Source of the DNA: Cytospora piceicola
Taxonomy: Eukaryota > Ascomycota > Sordariomycetes > Diaporthales > Cytosporaceae
Length of the DNA: 64,000 bases
Direction: 5' to 3'
Assembly: GCA_023375675.1 (NCBI GenBank)
Contig: JALQBC010000012.1
Location: 310,001-374,000, forward strand
This document shows, piece after piece, positions 1-12,625 of this stretch. The notes under the pieces are model-generated. The model saw nothing but the letters and a program-made list of their open reading frames with translations, had not been told where the DNA came from and ran no database searches. A program made the position numbers and the translations under genes. How positions within the stretch are numbered: position 1 is the stretch's first letter; every line of letters begins with the position of its first letter.

Positions 1-1574
1 TCACAGTCGGTGGAGTAGACGCGGAGGACGGTGAAGCCCGAGTTGGCGATCGAGGCGACGTCGCTGTCGACGGCGTCGGCGGTCTTGCAGTCGCCGGTGG
101 TGGAGTCGTAGGGCGTGTAGGTCATGGCCCACTTGTTGCCGCTGCCGCCCAGGGTTCCGGTGGTGGTGGTCGAGGAGGCGGCGGCCGAGGAAGAAGTGAC
201 GGCCGAGGGCGCGAGGACGGAGGACACGTAGGCGGAGGCCGAGGAGGCGACGGGGACGACCGCGGAGGTCACGGCGCCGTAGGCGGAGGTGAAGGCGCCG
301 GCCACAGAGGTGGCGTCGGCGGCGGCGGCCGATGTCACGGCGGCCCACTCGCCACCGGGGACGCTGGTAGCGGAGTCGACGGAGCTGACGACGGCGCTCG
401 AGGCAGCCCCGACGACGGCAGTAGCGCTTGAGGCGCCCCCGACGACGGCGGAAGCGCTCGAGGCGGCCTCGACGACGGTGGAAGTGACCTCCTCGAGGAT
501 GCTGGACGTGGAGGTTCCAACGATGGAGGTGACGGGGGCAGCGGTGCTCGTTGAGGCAGCCGCGACCTCGGAGTTGGCGAAGGGGCAGTAGACAACGGTC
601 TCGGTCGAGACAACAGTCGTGACGGCCGGGGCAGTGTAAGTGCCGGGGTAGAAGGTGGTCAAGACTGGGACAGTCACGGTCTGGGTGGAATCGGTGACGG
701 TGATGGTCGTAGGAGCGATCGTGTAAGTGCCAGCCGCCGGGCAGACGTAGGTGGTGCTCTCAATGACGCTGGTGACAACGCCTCCGCTCTGGGTAGAGAC
801 AGTGGCGTAGGGGCAGACGACAGTGGTGGCGGTCTCAACGACACTACAAACATTGATTAGCCCTCATCGTTCATGGCCAGATACATCCGCAACGGTCTCC
901 CTTCCCCTGTCTGACTTGGGCCAAGTCTCCAATAAAGGGTTTAGGGGGGAAACCAGTGCCGCAACACATCCAACGATCCAAGGACACTTACGTTGTCACA
1001 CCTCCAAGGGTGTGAGTACCGGAGGGAACCTGGGTGGTGGAGTCGACAACGGCCGAAGTGGTATCGGTCACTGTCATGGTCGTAGCCGGGAAAGTGTAGG
1101 TTCCTTTCACAGCCAGTCAGCTCTCATAATCCTCAAGTCCTCCTGATATCTTTCAGGGAAACTCACCTGGCGTAGGGATGGTCTGAGCCTGAGGCGTAGG
1201 AACCACAGCAGGGGTCGACACAGCAGGGGCCGATACAGCAGGGGTCGACACAGCCGAGGTGGAAGCGGCCACAGTGACGGGCGCGGAAGACGCTCTGGTG
1301 GTGACGGCGGCGCTGCTGGGCTGGACCTTGGGCGGCGCGTTAGGGGTGGGTTGCCCTGAATCCATGGTGTTAGTCAAGGCTTCTTCTGGGACATGTACCG
1401 AACTGGCGACATACAGATCAGGTCACCAGTCAGGGTCGTGTATTCGGTCGTGCATCCGGGGAGGCAGACTTCGGTGTCGTTCGCTCCTCTCTTGTGGAAG
1501 AGCTCATGGCCCCGACGGTGAACATGGGCAGAGGCGCCTCCGAAGAGGGCCGCAGCCACAAGTGTTGCCTTCAT
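1..1574 (-). CDS. GH17 family cell-wall beta-1,3-glucanase (MP65/BGL2 type), 3' part cut by window edge
   Basis: Secreted wall protein expected to act on beta-1,3-glucan. I read four exons on the minus strand: 1574-1415, 1355-1167, 1103-992 and 843 to beyond position 1, all joining in frame. Residues 1 to about 17 (MKATLVAAALFGGASAH) form a signal peptide, followed by a possible KR processing site. Next come a Pro/Ala/Thr-rich linker and repeats of the type TVTxTxTVVCPY and GTYTxPATT, usual in fungal wall proteins. A long Ala/Ser/Val/Thr-rich stretch leads into KWAMTYTPY...GDCKTADAVDSDV...FTVLRVYSTDC, which is the start of a GH17 barrel. The catalytic glutamates lie outside the window. Intron 1 has GTATGT and TGACTAACA; intron 2 ends in AAAG; intron 3 is 148 bp. 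The family call rests on the start of the domain only. Confidence 0.85.
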
Positions 1575-4500
1575 GATTTAGGATTTAAAGCCGCGTAGGG
1601 GTGGTTTTTTGTTGGCTTGTTTTTGTATGTATGTATATATGTGAATATAGATAGTAAGAATAACGAGTGCCCGCTGAAAGAGTGAAGCGGTAGGTCGGGT
1701 GGAGGAGGAGGAGGAGGAGGATGGATACGGGTGGACGAAAGCTGGGAATGCTTTCAACTTGGCTATATTACCGCATCAAAGGGGACGAATTCCGTGGAGA
1801 GGGGGAAAAGAGAAGGAAGGTAATGATGCAAAAGGAGTTGGGCCATGCGGGATGCTTTTATTGCATCTGGGTAATCTCCAGAAGTGGGCGGGACCAGGCG
1901 CAATTCCGGGGCAGAGCGTTGCGTGGTTGATACTAAGATCAGTTTACCCCTGGGCCGTACTCGCACTGACGGCGAGATGCGGGAGTGGATCCCACAATCC
2001 AACGTAACGATGCCTTCCATAGCGTTGTGGGCTTCTTTATTTACAAGGGTCCTTGTGTATCCACAAGTTCATATATTGTACATATGTACATGGAGTTCCT
2101 GCGGGAGGAAGCAACAAGGAATAGGTGATGGCTGATGAGGATGGCAGAGAGAGAGAGAGAGTGAGAGAGAGTGAGAGAGAGAATTGATACCTACCTACCT
2201 ACCTTGGTACTCACTACCGTAACCATCACCCAACAAATCTCATCTTGTAATCTGGACTTGTCGACCAAACACGGTTTGACCTAACCCACGGTGAGGTTTG
2301 GCAATACAAAAAGGGGGGAAGGGCCTGCCATCTTTAAAGCAGAAGATGTCATGACGGGGAAGCCTTACAACACAACACAGTACCCTGACAGAGCCTAAGT
2401 AGTGGTGTACAGTGTGGTCGAGCTGCAGCAGAGAAGGTTAAACCGAAAAGGAAATAGAAACGACAGGGGATCCCAGGAACAATATTAAAACAATTGACCA
2501 CTCACGATAAGCCTCGTCGGACTTGGGCCACAGTCGGGAAATTAGCTAAACGACATTTGCTTCCACTTTACAAAATATGGGGACGAGCTGAGATCAGCGT
2601 CGACCTTTTGTCACTACTTCAGGTATTAGGTAGTACATACTTTACATACTTTTATGTACTACGACTACTACGACTACCTAGATATCTATCAGACTACGGT
2701 ACCTATATATACATATGTACACTAGAGACGGCACCCCAGGACACGACCGACAAGCAAGGTGCCGGTATAGCAAGGCACGTATGTACCTACCTATCTACCA
2801 ACCTAGATATCTATGTACACAGTAGCTACTTGAGTACCTAGGTAGGTATGTGCTTGGAGCCACAAAAGTGAGGCCAAGGCCACACCGGAGACACTTGGTC
2901 ACAACGTGCCCCGTGCAGTAACGTATCTATCTATCTATGAACGTAGTACGTACGGTCCTATAGAACGATTCCACACTCAGGTCTGGCCAGATGTCTGGGC
3001 ATTCCGGTACGGTCAAGAGAGAGCTCCGCCAACTGAAGGGAACAACAAAAGGGGACAGACAAAAAGGAACATGAACACATGAAAGGGCGGAAATTGGGTG
3101 AAGGCCAAGACACCTGGAGATGACCTCGCCTCACCTTGCCTTGCTTGGTTACGTAGATGGCTTTGGGTACTTCGTCCTGTCAGGCTGTCAGGCTGGTACA
3201 AACCTCTGACCTTGTGAGAAGATAAAGAAAAAGAAGAGAAGAATTAAAGGAGAAGGAGGCATCTCTCTCTCTCTCCCCAGAAAAAAGAGGATACACCAGT
3301 TGACATCTCTCCAACACTTTGATCTACCTACACAGTAATCTTCTCCCGCGCCACTTGCCACGAATACACACATCTATCGAAGAAGCCGGCGCTGATGATC
3401 GCCCATTGGCGATCCCGTCAACTGGTACCTGCATTAAGGAGTTCCCCGCGCTAACACATGAGTAATGACAGCAACAATGCGGCATTGTTCCAGCCGAAGA
3501 AAACAAGACACCCGCACCCTGCGCTGCCTCCACATCGCCCTCATTACGGCTTACCTACCATAGTATCCATGGATGTTTATACATAGAAACCTACAACTTG
3601 CTGCTACCTCCTGGCGAACCTGCCCACCCTATACATACACAGAACAGACAGAGCATCGAACATGATGTCGAACCCACCGCGATGGGGCCTCCCAACGGCT
3701 GTTGATCGCCAACAAAGTCTAGACTGCGGTTGATCACAGCCTTCTCGACCGAGATGAGCACCCCGTCAAAGGAGGATCCCGGATGGCTGTGAACCAGTTG
3801 ACTGTGGTTAGTCCCATAGTCCCACAGTCCCACAGTCAACCTTGATCCCGCAGTCCCAGATTCCCTTTGCCTCGGATGCTACAACTTACTCATCGTTGGT
3901 GAAAGACGTCCCTCATTACTGATGAGTGCCGTGTCGGACAACTGTCTGTCTTAACGTCTGGACACTGGTTAGGATATCGTGAGAAAATGATGTCCTCTAT
4001 CACCTGCCTCGCCGGGCAAGACTTTCCTCCTCCGATGCTGCCGATAATAGTGATTCATTTACATCTCCCTGCCCCCTTTGCGCCTACCTTGAGAAGGCCG
4101 TGGATGTGATATGGGAGCACAGCATCTTGCCCAGTAGCGTCTGTCTCTGCCCCCAACACATCGTTCCTCGAGAAAGTGTCAGAGACCAGTCACAGATAGA
4201 CCAGTCCCGGCATTCGTCTATCGGCCAGGATGCCTTCTGAAGGCACATGTCTCCAAACCTCCTTATTGCCCAGAATGCGACCTCTTTAGGACGACACAAC
4301 CTCCGCGCACGAAATCCCAACCTGATAGTGGACATGTTACCGAGACTCCCAAGACTGCGTCTGCCCTACAGTCCCGACCTTCGTTTGTCGCTACTCCACA
4401 GACGGTCACAGGCGCCGACTTCACAAGTAAGTTGATGGCGGAATGGAGAGGAGGATTACGCGCACAACTATGATGGTCCGACAACTGGCCCCTACGGTTC

Positions 4501-4927
4501 GCCTTTCTTCGCGGTTGTTGGAGTCGCTATCTCGCGGCCCTGACAGAGGGCAGATGGGCTCCGTACGCGACTACGCTGTCTATGCATAACGGATAGCCTT
4601 AAGGACTTACCTTAACAGTCCGGATAGTATACAGGCATTAAACAGTATAATCCGGGACCTGCTGCTACCTACCTAGGTAATTGAATGGGGTGTAGGCTTA
4701 AAGAATAGAGCCCTGCGTTGGTTCTTATACTTGTGCCTTTCGTAAATATCCACTTAAGTAGGTACCTTATTTAGGTAAGTACTTTGATGGCACAGCTGAT
4801 TGTCTTATCGATAAGATCATGATAAGCACGATTACAATGCTCCTCTCAAAAGTTCAAGTGGCGGGCACTCACGACCAAATAATCCCCCTTCCCACTGTTC
4901 TGCCATGCCATGTCATGCAGCCGCTGA
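1575..4927. other. Intergenic region between GH17 gene and RNase gene
   Basis: About 3.35 kb shared by the divergent upstream regions of the GH17 gene (-) and the CYT-4-like gene (+). All open frames here are short and lack domain-like composition or splice partners. It holds an interrupted (GA)n tract (2146-2182), runs of ACCT (2189-2203) and scattered TAGGTA/TACCTA motifs (about 2830-2850 and 4660-4780). I see no RNA gene. Confidence 0.6.
2146..2203. repeat. (GA)n microsatellite followed by (ACCT)n
   Basis: An AG/GA tract with two GTGAG interruptions runs from 2146 to 2182 and is followed by ACCTACCTACCTACC at 2189-2203. It lies in the non-coding region upstream of the GH17 gene. Confidence 0.85.
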
Positions 4928-7900
4928 ATGGTCATGTTCACTATGAAAAGGTCTGCGGCTGGTTCAAAAGCCTGCTTGACATGTCTATCAAGACGCCTCC
5001 AGCCACTGAGGCCACCGTTCTCAGTGCCTGGTAGTCGCACCTTCAGGGCAAGCGCACCACGAGCGTATGGCGCATCCCCGGCAAGTCGCAGAGTAAGTAA
5101 TACAGTACACCACCCTTCACATGGGCCCGCCCCTGGCTTCGAGTGACAATCTTGACACAAGTGCCCGGTCTAGGTGCTGACAGCCTTGCTCTCTCCCTCT
5201 CTCTAGGAATTCGCGACTGTACAGGATGCCCCCCAGCCAACCGCCGGCGACACCGTCCCACACATTCGCCAGCGACTGCGACAATGGGCGGTCGACAACC
5301 ACGTCGAGGTCCCGTTGGGAATGCCCACGGACAAAGGCGACGCTGGCAAGCCACGCAACCTGCTCACCAGGTCGCGGAACATAGACGAGGTGGGCATGAA
5401 CCAGGAAGATGGCAAAGATGACCTTGCCGAGCCCCTCTCCGACACCGACGGCTCGCCCGTACTACTTCCGCCGCCTTCCGACTTCCAGGCCGGCGATCTG
5501 ATCGAGTTGCAAGAGAATGGCGACAGAATCGCGCTGATGGCAGTCTGCCTCGCCTTCATCAACGGCACCTACCACTTCTACACGGCCACCGGCAGGTGGG
5601 TCCCTCTGACGACGGTCTCGACACATTTCGTCGTCAAGAAATTCGTCAGTGATGCGGAACTCGAGCCTGTCGTTGAGAAACTGCCCAAGGGGGACGTTTC
5701 CGCGGAGACACTGAGGGCGATGAGAGATCTCAAGATGGGACCAGACCGTGTCAGTGGCGCCCAGCTTCTGCGCAGGATGGCGAGGTTTCAGGAGCAGTCG
5801 GAGGTCGTCCTGCAGAGATTCGCAACCCGTTTCGAAAAAGCGCACGAGACCCTGGCCCAGGGAAAGGAGAGATATCTCACCTTGGACCAGATCGCCACCC
5901 GCCTGATGGGGAAGGAATCGGCGTTGCGCCCCTCAAATTCGCTCATCACCCCGCCCGCCCTATATGCTGTCCATCGTACGGTCATTGGTGACGATGTGGG
6001 TTTCAGGCTGCTGGGTACCTTGGGAAATGCCAGGACCTGGCTGTTTGAGATCACCGCCCCTGAGGATGTCGCTCTGATCAACAATATGCAGATATTGGTC
6101 AGGCTATTTACAGACATTCCCGGGAAGGTGGACACGCCGCTGCCAGAGCTGACAACGGCTCAACTGTCTCAAAGTCAACTTGGACGCTTCATCCTGAAGG
6201 CTAGACAGGCCATTGACCACAGCCGGAGGACTCGAAAGTGGACGCCTCATGGCATGCTAAGCCCCGCGACGAAGCCGGGGTCGCCTGGCAGCACGAAGTG
6301 GACTGAGGTCGACCTGAGTATATTGCACTTCATGCATTTGTGGGCGGGCTACGACCAGTTCTCCCTCTCTTCACGCTTTCACTGGATAGGCTCCGCAATC
6401 TTGAGGGCCACAGCGAGGTATAAGGACAGCGAATATCTGTCCATGTCAACCGGCTGGACCTTCCTGCAGGAACTTGGATATATTGCTCCCTGGGATATTC
6501 ACGCCCGGTATATCTCACGCCTACCGGATATCAAGCCTTCCAGAGAAGGTGGGTTCACGCGCATGACATTGGGCCCAGATGATCTCTCCACCGACCTCTC
6601 TGCAGACCCATTCGATGGCAAGCGTAAAGAGTGGACGGATCACCCAGTCTTTGCAATCGACTCCAGAGATACAACCGACATCGACGATGCCGTGTCCATC
6701 GAGGCGGCTGAGACCCCTGGAGAGCATTGGATTCATGTCCATGTGGCTGATCCTGCTTCCCGTATCCGACCGAAGTCTGCGCTTGGCAAGCATGCCCAAC
6801 TTGTGCCACTCAATTTGTACCTTTCTGGACACGACTCCAACATTTGGGGTGTTGGGAACGAGGTTCAGGAGCTGTTTTCCCTCGGCCCTAATAAACCTTG
6901 CCTTACTTTCAGCGGCAAGGTGAACGAACAGGGAGATCTCTTGGAGTACAAGATCACGCCTGGTAAGCTCCATGACTACATTTTCATGACCCCAGCAGAG
7001 GCCAACGCTGCTGTCGGCTACGAAGACTCCAGACGGCCGCCACCATGGTCAACCACTAGCCAATTCACTGTAGGCAAGCTGCCCGCGCAGAAGGCCGAGA
7101 ACAGGAAGATGACGACTGCCGCCGAGCTCCGGCCAGAGGACTCGGAATCACTCAAGACACTGCACCGGCTTGCGCTCGCCATCCGGACAAGGCGCCTAGC
7201 CAAGGGTGCCATGCCTGTTTTTGCCCTACGACCTAATGTCAAGGCCTACTTCGGCGAGACCTCCATGGAGGAAACCCCATCAGGACTCCTCAACTGTAAC
7301 GGCGACCCGACTATAAGCATAGACTGGGACCAAGGCAACGAGACGCCCATGGTCACCAACGCCATGACACTAGCCGGCGAGATCGCCGCGCGATGGTGTG
7401 CGGACCGCAAGATCCCCATCCCCTACGTTACCCAGCCGTTCGCCGAGAAGAACCTGGAAACACTCAAGCCGTACTCGGAAAAGGTATACGCCGGGCTCCT
7501 CCGCGGCGAGGAGCCCGACTACGAGGAGTCGAGGCGGCTCCGCGCCCTCGTCGGCTCGGACGAGATATCCGCGCGTCCCGGGCCGCACTTCCTCATGGGG
7601 CTGGACTGCTACGCCAAGGTGACGTCCCCGCTGCGGCGGTACACGGACCTCGTGGCGCACTGGCAGATCCTCAACGCGCTCGCGCAGGAGGCGGAGACGG
7701 GCAAGGTGGCGGAGCGGCGGCTCCCGTTCCACCGCGGCGGCCTCGAGAGGGAGGTGCTCCCCTGGCTCAAGCTCCGGCAGCGCGTCATCCGCCGGCTGGG
7801 CAACGTCGGCGGCCGCGACGGCTACCTGCTGCAGGCGCTCCTGCGGGCCTGGAGGTTCCCCGCCGAGGGCGACTCCCGCCTGCCCGAGACGCTCCGGCTC

Positions 7901-8185
7901 AGGGTCCGCTACGTCCAGGGCGGGCACCAGAGGGCCGCCGCGGGCACGCTGGACTGGTTCGGCGTCGACGCCAGGATGGGGCCCGAGGGCCTGGCCGCCC
8001 TGGGCGTCAAGCTGGGCGACATCAGGCGGGACGACGTGTTCGAGGTGAGGCTGCTCGACGTCAACGTCCACCAGGGCGAGGTGTTGGTCGCCGCCGTGGC
8101 CAAGGTCAACTACCAGGCGGACGAGCAGGGGCCCGTCATCCCGGCTGCTATCGTCGGGGCCGCGGCCGAGGCTGTTGTTGCTTGA
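4928..8185 (+). CDS. cyt-4: Mitochondrial RNase II-family 3'-5' exoribonuclease (CYT-4/Dss1-like)
   Basis: Predicted 3'-5' exoribonuclease of the mitochondrial RNA turnover machinery (Dss1 in yeast, CYT-4 in Neurospora). Two exons, 4928-5092 and 5207-8185, give about 1047 residues, near the family's usual size. Exon 1 encodes an Arg/Ser/Ala-rich, acid-free N-terminus (ATG at 4928, or 4943 giving MKRSAAGSKAC), as expected for a mitochondrial presequence. The RNB domain has DSRDTTDIDD at about residues 540-549, keeping the four metal-binding aspartates (D540, D546, D548, D549). The RNase II signature SPLRRYTDLVAHWQ lies towards the C-terminus. The intron has donor GTAAGT, branch GTGCTGAC and acceptor CTCTAG. 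The last 800 bp are markedly richer in G+C than the rest, which creates long spurious antisense frames. Confidence 0.9.
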
Positions 8186-9848
8186 GTGAGAGACTACGAC
8201 GTGAGAGGAGGCATGGCTGTCACAGCGACGGGGCTGTGGACATGTGATATGTCCTGGAGAGGCAGTAATCGGATTGGAACACTGGATACAGGCACCATGT
8301 AAAACCTCAGCGGCTGGCTGGCTGCTTTGTACAAAAAGATGTAAAACAGGCAGATATGATACCAAAGAAATGACCAATACAGACGCCCCCGCTCGTGAGC
8401 AATCGAGAGGACGGAAAGGGGTACCATACCCAGCCCTGACAGAGCCGCGAGGTGATGGGGGGAGTGTGACGTGTGCCACTTATGCGTGACTGGCATTGAT
8501 ACGAGCATGTCCGGCCGGAACCTAAACCATTCACCCGTAACCAGGCAAGCCCATTGGGGAAGTCGCCCACGATGTGGAACTTCCTCGGTCGCATCTTTAC
8601 CACCCGATATCGATCGACCCTCTCACCACGGACGCGCGTGCCTTTTGCGTGCTGCTCGACAGCGGATCTGCACCAGCGATCGGTCGTGGCGACGTCCCAT
8701 TTGATAAGGCCGGCCAATAGAGTCGACCTCGAGCAGACAAAGCAAAACTGACGAGCAGCTCACTATCTCCTAGCTTTGTGAGAGGTCTGGCCAGGGGACG
8801 TTCCGCATTTCTGTTCGTGTATATGAACGAGGCCGCGTCTCCCCCCACGGACAAAATTTCGTGTGGTCCTTCCGCGTATGTCCTGGCCTTCTTCTTGTTC
8901 TTCTTTTCGTTTCACCCGATTATCTGCGATTGCTGCGACTGTTTCGCCCGGCCATGGTTCGACTCACATGGACTGGAATAAAGGTACTTTTACGGCCCGC
9001 CGCTCACACTCCGAATCTTCCATTCGTTAAGTCATTCCAATATGTTTCAAGTTCTCAAATTCTTTTTTCCTAGTGTTGACGAGGTATTCGGAGCTAGTGC
9101 GTGGCCACACACATTGCTATCCTTTCTATCATCCAAAGTATTCGTCCCCGGTTGAGACCCCCCTTTTCAATTCTTGGACTGGATTCGTACCTTCCTTAGA
9201 CCTTCGTGATATCCCTCCTCTCCTGAACGCCTTTAAAAAAGAACCCAAACACTTTTTTCAACGCCATGTTGCTGCATTTTGCTCGCGTCCGATAGAAACG
9301 ACGACCACCGGCCGTCGTGGCCGAATATGGCAAGATTTGTCGGGAAGAATCACCGCACATAGTGACCGAATGAAAAGGCGATAAGCCGAAGCAGTCCGCA
9401 GCGCTGCGAGCCGAGGTCCGAATGGGACGATCACGGTGTGGCCGTGTACAGGCGAGTGCCCGAGTGAAACAAATTCCACCCAATGAGGAAGTTCAGCCGC
9501 ACAGATGGTGCAAGGGAAGATCAAGGAACGCCGTCCGCGATGCTGATGTCGAAAGTTGGATGTGGAGACCGGTTCTCGATTCGAGTGCCGAGTTTGATAT
9601 GGGAAGATGCAGACAAATGCAACGCACGCCTCTGCAGGGCAATGTCCTATGCCCCGATGCATCGTGAATGCTATCGCAGAATCGCCCACTAGCTACAAGG
9701 GCTAGGTTGTATGGATGTGTGAGAGTTGAGGAGACGTGCTCAAGTGCCGCGAGAAGACGAGAAACAATCTTGCTAAGGGCTCTCATCGTATGGGTATCGA
9801 GGGAACTGTTTCTGCGAACCCTTCTTTTTCTGAACAAGCAAGTCAACA
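8186..9848. other. Intergenic, convergent 3' regions
   Basis: About 1.66 kb between the stop of the CYT-4-like gene (+) and the stop of the Reg1-like gene (-), so it holds both 3' ends. Only short frames are present and none looks coding. There is a pyrimidine-rich TTC tract near 8888-8910. I see no tRNA. Confidence 0.6.
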
Positions 9849-11662
9849 TCATCTCCTCCACCCCACATTCCAAACCACGTGTGCGATGTCTCGGGCCGTA
9901 TTTACCGTATCAAGGACGAAGCCAAAGACGCCTTCTGATGCCGATTCGCCTTCTTCATAGGGCATGAACATACCGGATTCCGTCCGTCTCATTCCAGAGG
10001 GTGCTGCGTTCAGATTGCCCGCAGATGAGGTGCGATGGAACCCCGAGGCTGAGAACCCACCAAGGGGTGGGGATCTCAGGCCGTCGCCGAACTCGGTGCC
10101 CACCTCATCATCATCTTCGTCGTCGTCGTCGTCGTCGTCGACAAAGAACATTTTCTTTCCGCTCGTTTTGGATGGCCGTAGAGTCTCTTGGGATGAGGAT
10201 GGCGACATGACCGGACTTCTATAAGAGTGCTTCATGGCTGTCTCTTGTGGCTCCAACGTGTCCTCGCGATATTTGAGAGTTGTCGGTGGCAGCATGTTTA
10301 TGCTCTTCATTTTCTTGTCTTGACTGCTCGACTTCCTCTTGAGGATTGGCCTCCGTTTCTTCGTGGTCGTCTTCATCATCATCATCCCATCATCAGAATC
10401 ACTGTCGCAGTTAAACGTATCTGGTTCCACATCGTCATCCTCGTCGTCACCCTTCATGTCGACAGCAATGCATTGCTCGACCTGTTCGTTGAAATGTATG
10501 TGTTTTCGCTCGCTGCTAGGAGAAAGAACGCCAGAGGTAGATGATGATGGACCGACACTGAGCTGTTCCTTACTCATCCGTCGTGATGAAAAGGGGAAAG
10601 TGACGTAGTCAGTAGTAGCTCGCTCGAACCTCGGCCTTGATGTAACTCTGATGCCTCGAGGCATTGCCTTCTGTTGTGCCTGCACAGCCGCAGCGGCTTG
10701 CTTGATTAAGGACGACGCCGATATAGATTTTTGCAGCATGACCTCTGACATGCTTCGCTTTTTCAGAATTGGCTTCTTCTTCGCCTGCGAGTGTATGAAA
10801 GAGTTGGACTTAGACACTCCAGTGGAGGATGTAGCTTGCTCTTCTGGCGGCGCCGACGAAAAGGCCTTTTTGCCAGTAAGAAGGGGGCCATAGAGCCATG
10901 TAACGTCGCAGTCTTTCAACCTTTGGCATTGTTAGCAGGGGTCGTTGATAACAAGTGGGTTCTGACGAACCAATTCAGCGTCTCTGGTGAAACGGTCTTG
11001 AGATGATTCTTTGCCTTGATCCAGGTCCTCCAAGAAGCATTCTCTAGTCGTGCAGAGTTGCCGAACTCATCCCTGTTGGAAACGATGTGCTTCCAAGACG
11101 ACCAGATATCTTCCTCCTTCCAGTCGTGAGACAAGTAGTCGACGTGGCGTGTGGGTTGTATCCCAACGGCTGTGTCGTCTACTGCGCCGGGTTCATAATT
11201 ATCGGGGGTTCGTGGGCTCGAGGTACTCGCGGAAGTGTTGTTCCCAGGTGAGCCACCCGCCCGCGGACTCGGTGGGGGTTCCAATTCATCAGGCGTTGAA
11301 GTGTCAATGTACTCGTTGTAAGCGGGGAAGAAAATATCGTTTTCGTCGCCCAGGTCGTTTAACAGGGAGTCTCCGGTACCCTCGCTGTCGGTTGAGAAAG
11401 AGAGATTGCTCGCGGGTGTAGAAGAGCAAGAGAAGCCGGCGGTCGATGCCTGAACTGTTCGAGGTGAAGACGGGGCGGTGGAAGGGTTCGAGTCGGCGAA
11501 GATCTTGACAGGGGGCGAGTAATGATCTTGTATCCGCGAGGCAGAGGAAGAGCTGTGGATGGCACTAGATTGCCTAGACACGAATTTGGGTTGGGAATGA
11601 GACCGGCGCAGCGCAGCAGGTGCAAAGTAGCTGTTCTCTTCCGAGGTTATTACCACGGCCAT
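9849..11662 (-). CDS. reg1: Reg1-like regulatory subunit of protein phosphatase 1 (GATA-like DUF1752 domain)
   Basis: Likely targeting subunit that brings PP1 (Glc7) to glucose-signalling substrates. Two exons, 11662-10971 and 10920-9849, encode about 587 residues. The DUF1752 block (about residues 174-242) reads DYLSHDWKEEDIWSSW, SARLENASWRTWIKAK, SPETLNW, then LKDCDVTWLYGPL. The 50-bp intron (donor GTTCGT, branch TGCTAACA, acceptor CAAAG) splits the Trp codon before LKDCD. Downstream are KHIHFNEQVEQCIAVD (about 370), a plausible PP1-docking segment of RVxF type, basic PILKK/PILKR motifs, an acidic Asp/Glu run from a GTC microsatellite, SSAGNLN, and the conserved end VNTARDIAHVVWNVGWRR. Most of the rest is disordered and Ser-rich. 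The family is clear; the phosphatase link is from homologues. Confidence 0.85.
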
Positions 11663-12589
11663 CTTGACCGTTAGCCACCGGCGATCAATTGGACTCAGTG
11701 TCCAATATCGCCGTCAATATTTGCCCAGCAAATTGAAGTAGAGACTGCGTCATCGGTGAGTGACCAATCCTGTCCGGCACAGGGACGTAAGACGGTCTCT
11801 GTATTAGAGCCTGACAAGCAGGAGACGGTTCCAAGTGAGCAGACGCAAGGTTGACTTGTTGCTCCTCTTCGTGATTTGTGTATGTAGTAGTTTGTGTTTT
11901 GCGCCGAACAGATGGGTTCAGCGAGTGGCAGGACGGCAGAGACCGGGGTGGTGGAGAAGTTGTAAAAGGTGCCTTGCCTGGCTCGAGGTGGAACTCCCAA
12001 GATCGACTGGACTGGCAGAGTATGTAACAGTACTTATGTAGCTTTCAGTTGTGTCGATCTGAAGAGGATGTGTCGAAACTGCGGGTCCCAATGGTCAGGA
12101 CGAACGCTGTTTGGGACGACTTAGATGGGGATCGAAGGCTTTCGAAAAAGGAAGATTGGATGGTGGTTGTTGGTGATGGGAAGAAAACACCAAGGACCAA
12201 ACACTCAGACACTTTGACTTCCGCAAACAAGCACGCAAGAAGCCGGAACAATGTGGGAGGAGCAGCGGGTCTAACACTTAACATTAAACTGTGGGATGTG
12301 GAAAGTGAAGGAGGAGGCGTGGGTTGGAAGGTCGGGGGCCCTGGTCAATGGGAAAGGTCTGGGCTTTCGAAGAACGGGCAAGGTTCTGCAGGGAGGATGC
12401 TAACCAAAAGGGGTACTACTGTGTATGCAGTAAGCATCTCGGATGTGCCACTAGCGCACCCTGTAGCAAGCTATCCCAGTACCCTGTAAGTAGGTAGGCA
12501 GGTAGGCAGGTAGACACCTACATAGGTACTTAGATACTTACTTACCTGGCTGAGGACCTGGGTAGGCACATAGGGTATGTTACGGTATA

Positions 12590-12625
12590 CAGTAGCAGCA
12601 GCAGCAGCAGTAAAGCAGCAGCAGC
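12590..12625. repeat. (CAG)n microsatellite, interrupted
   Basis: CAG repeats run through about 12590-12611 and resume at about 12615-12625 after TAAAG. They lie in non-coding DNA upstream of the Reg1-like gene. Confidence 0.8.

Noticed and set aside
7370..8479. 369-codon minus-strand open frame over the 3' end of the CYT-4-like gene
   Set aside because: It is an antisense shadow of a GC-rich conserved exon; composition is His/Leu/Pro/Gly-biased and no family is recognised. The 284-codon plus-strand frame at 7393-8247 is likewise a frame shadow.
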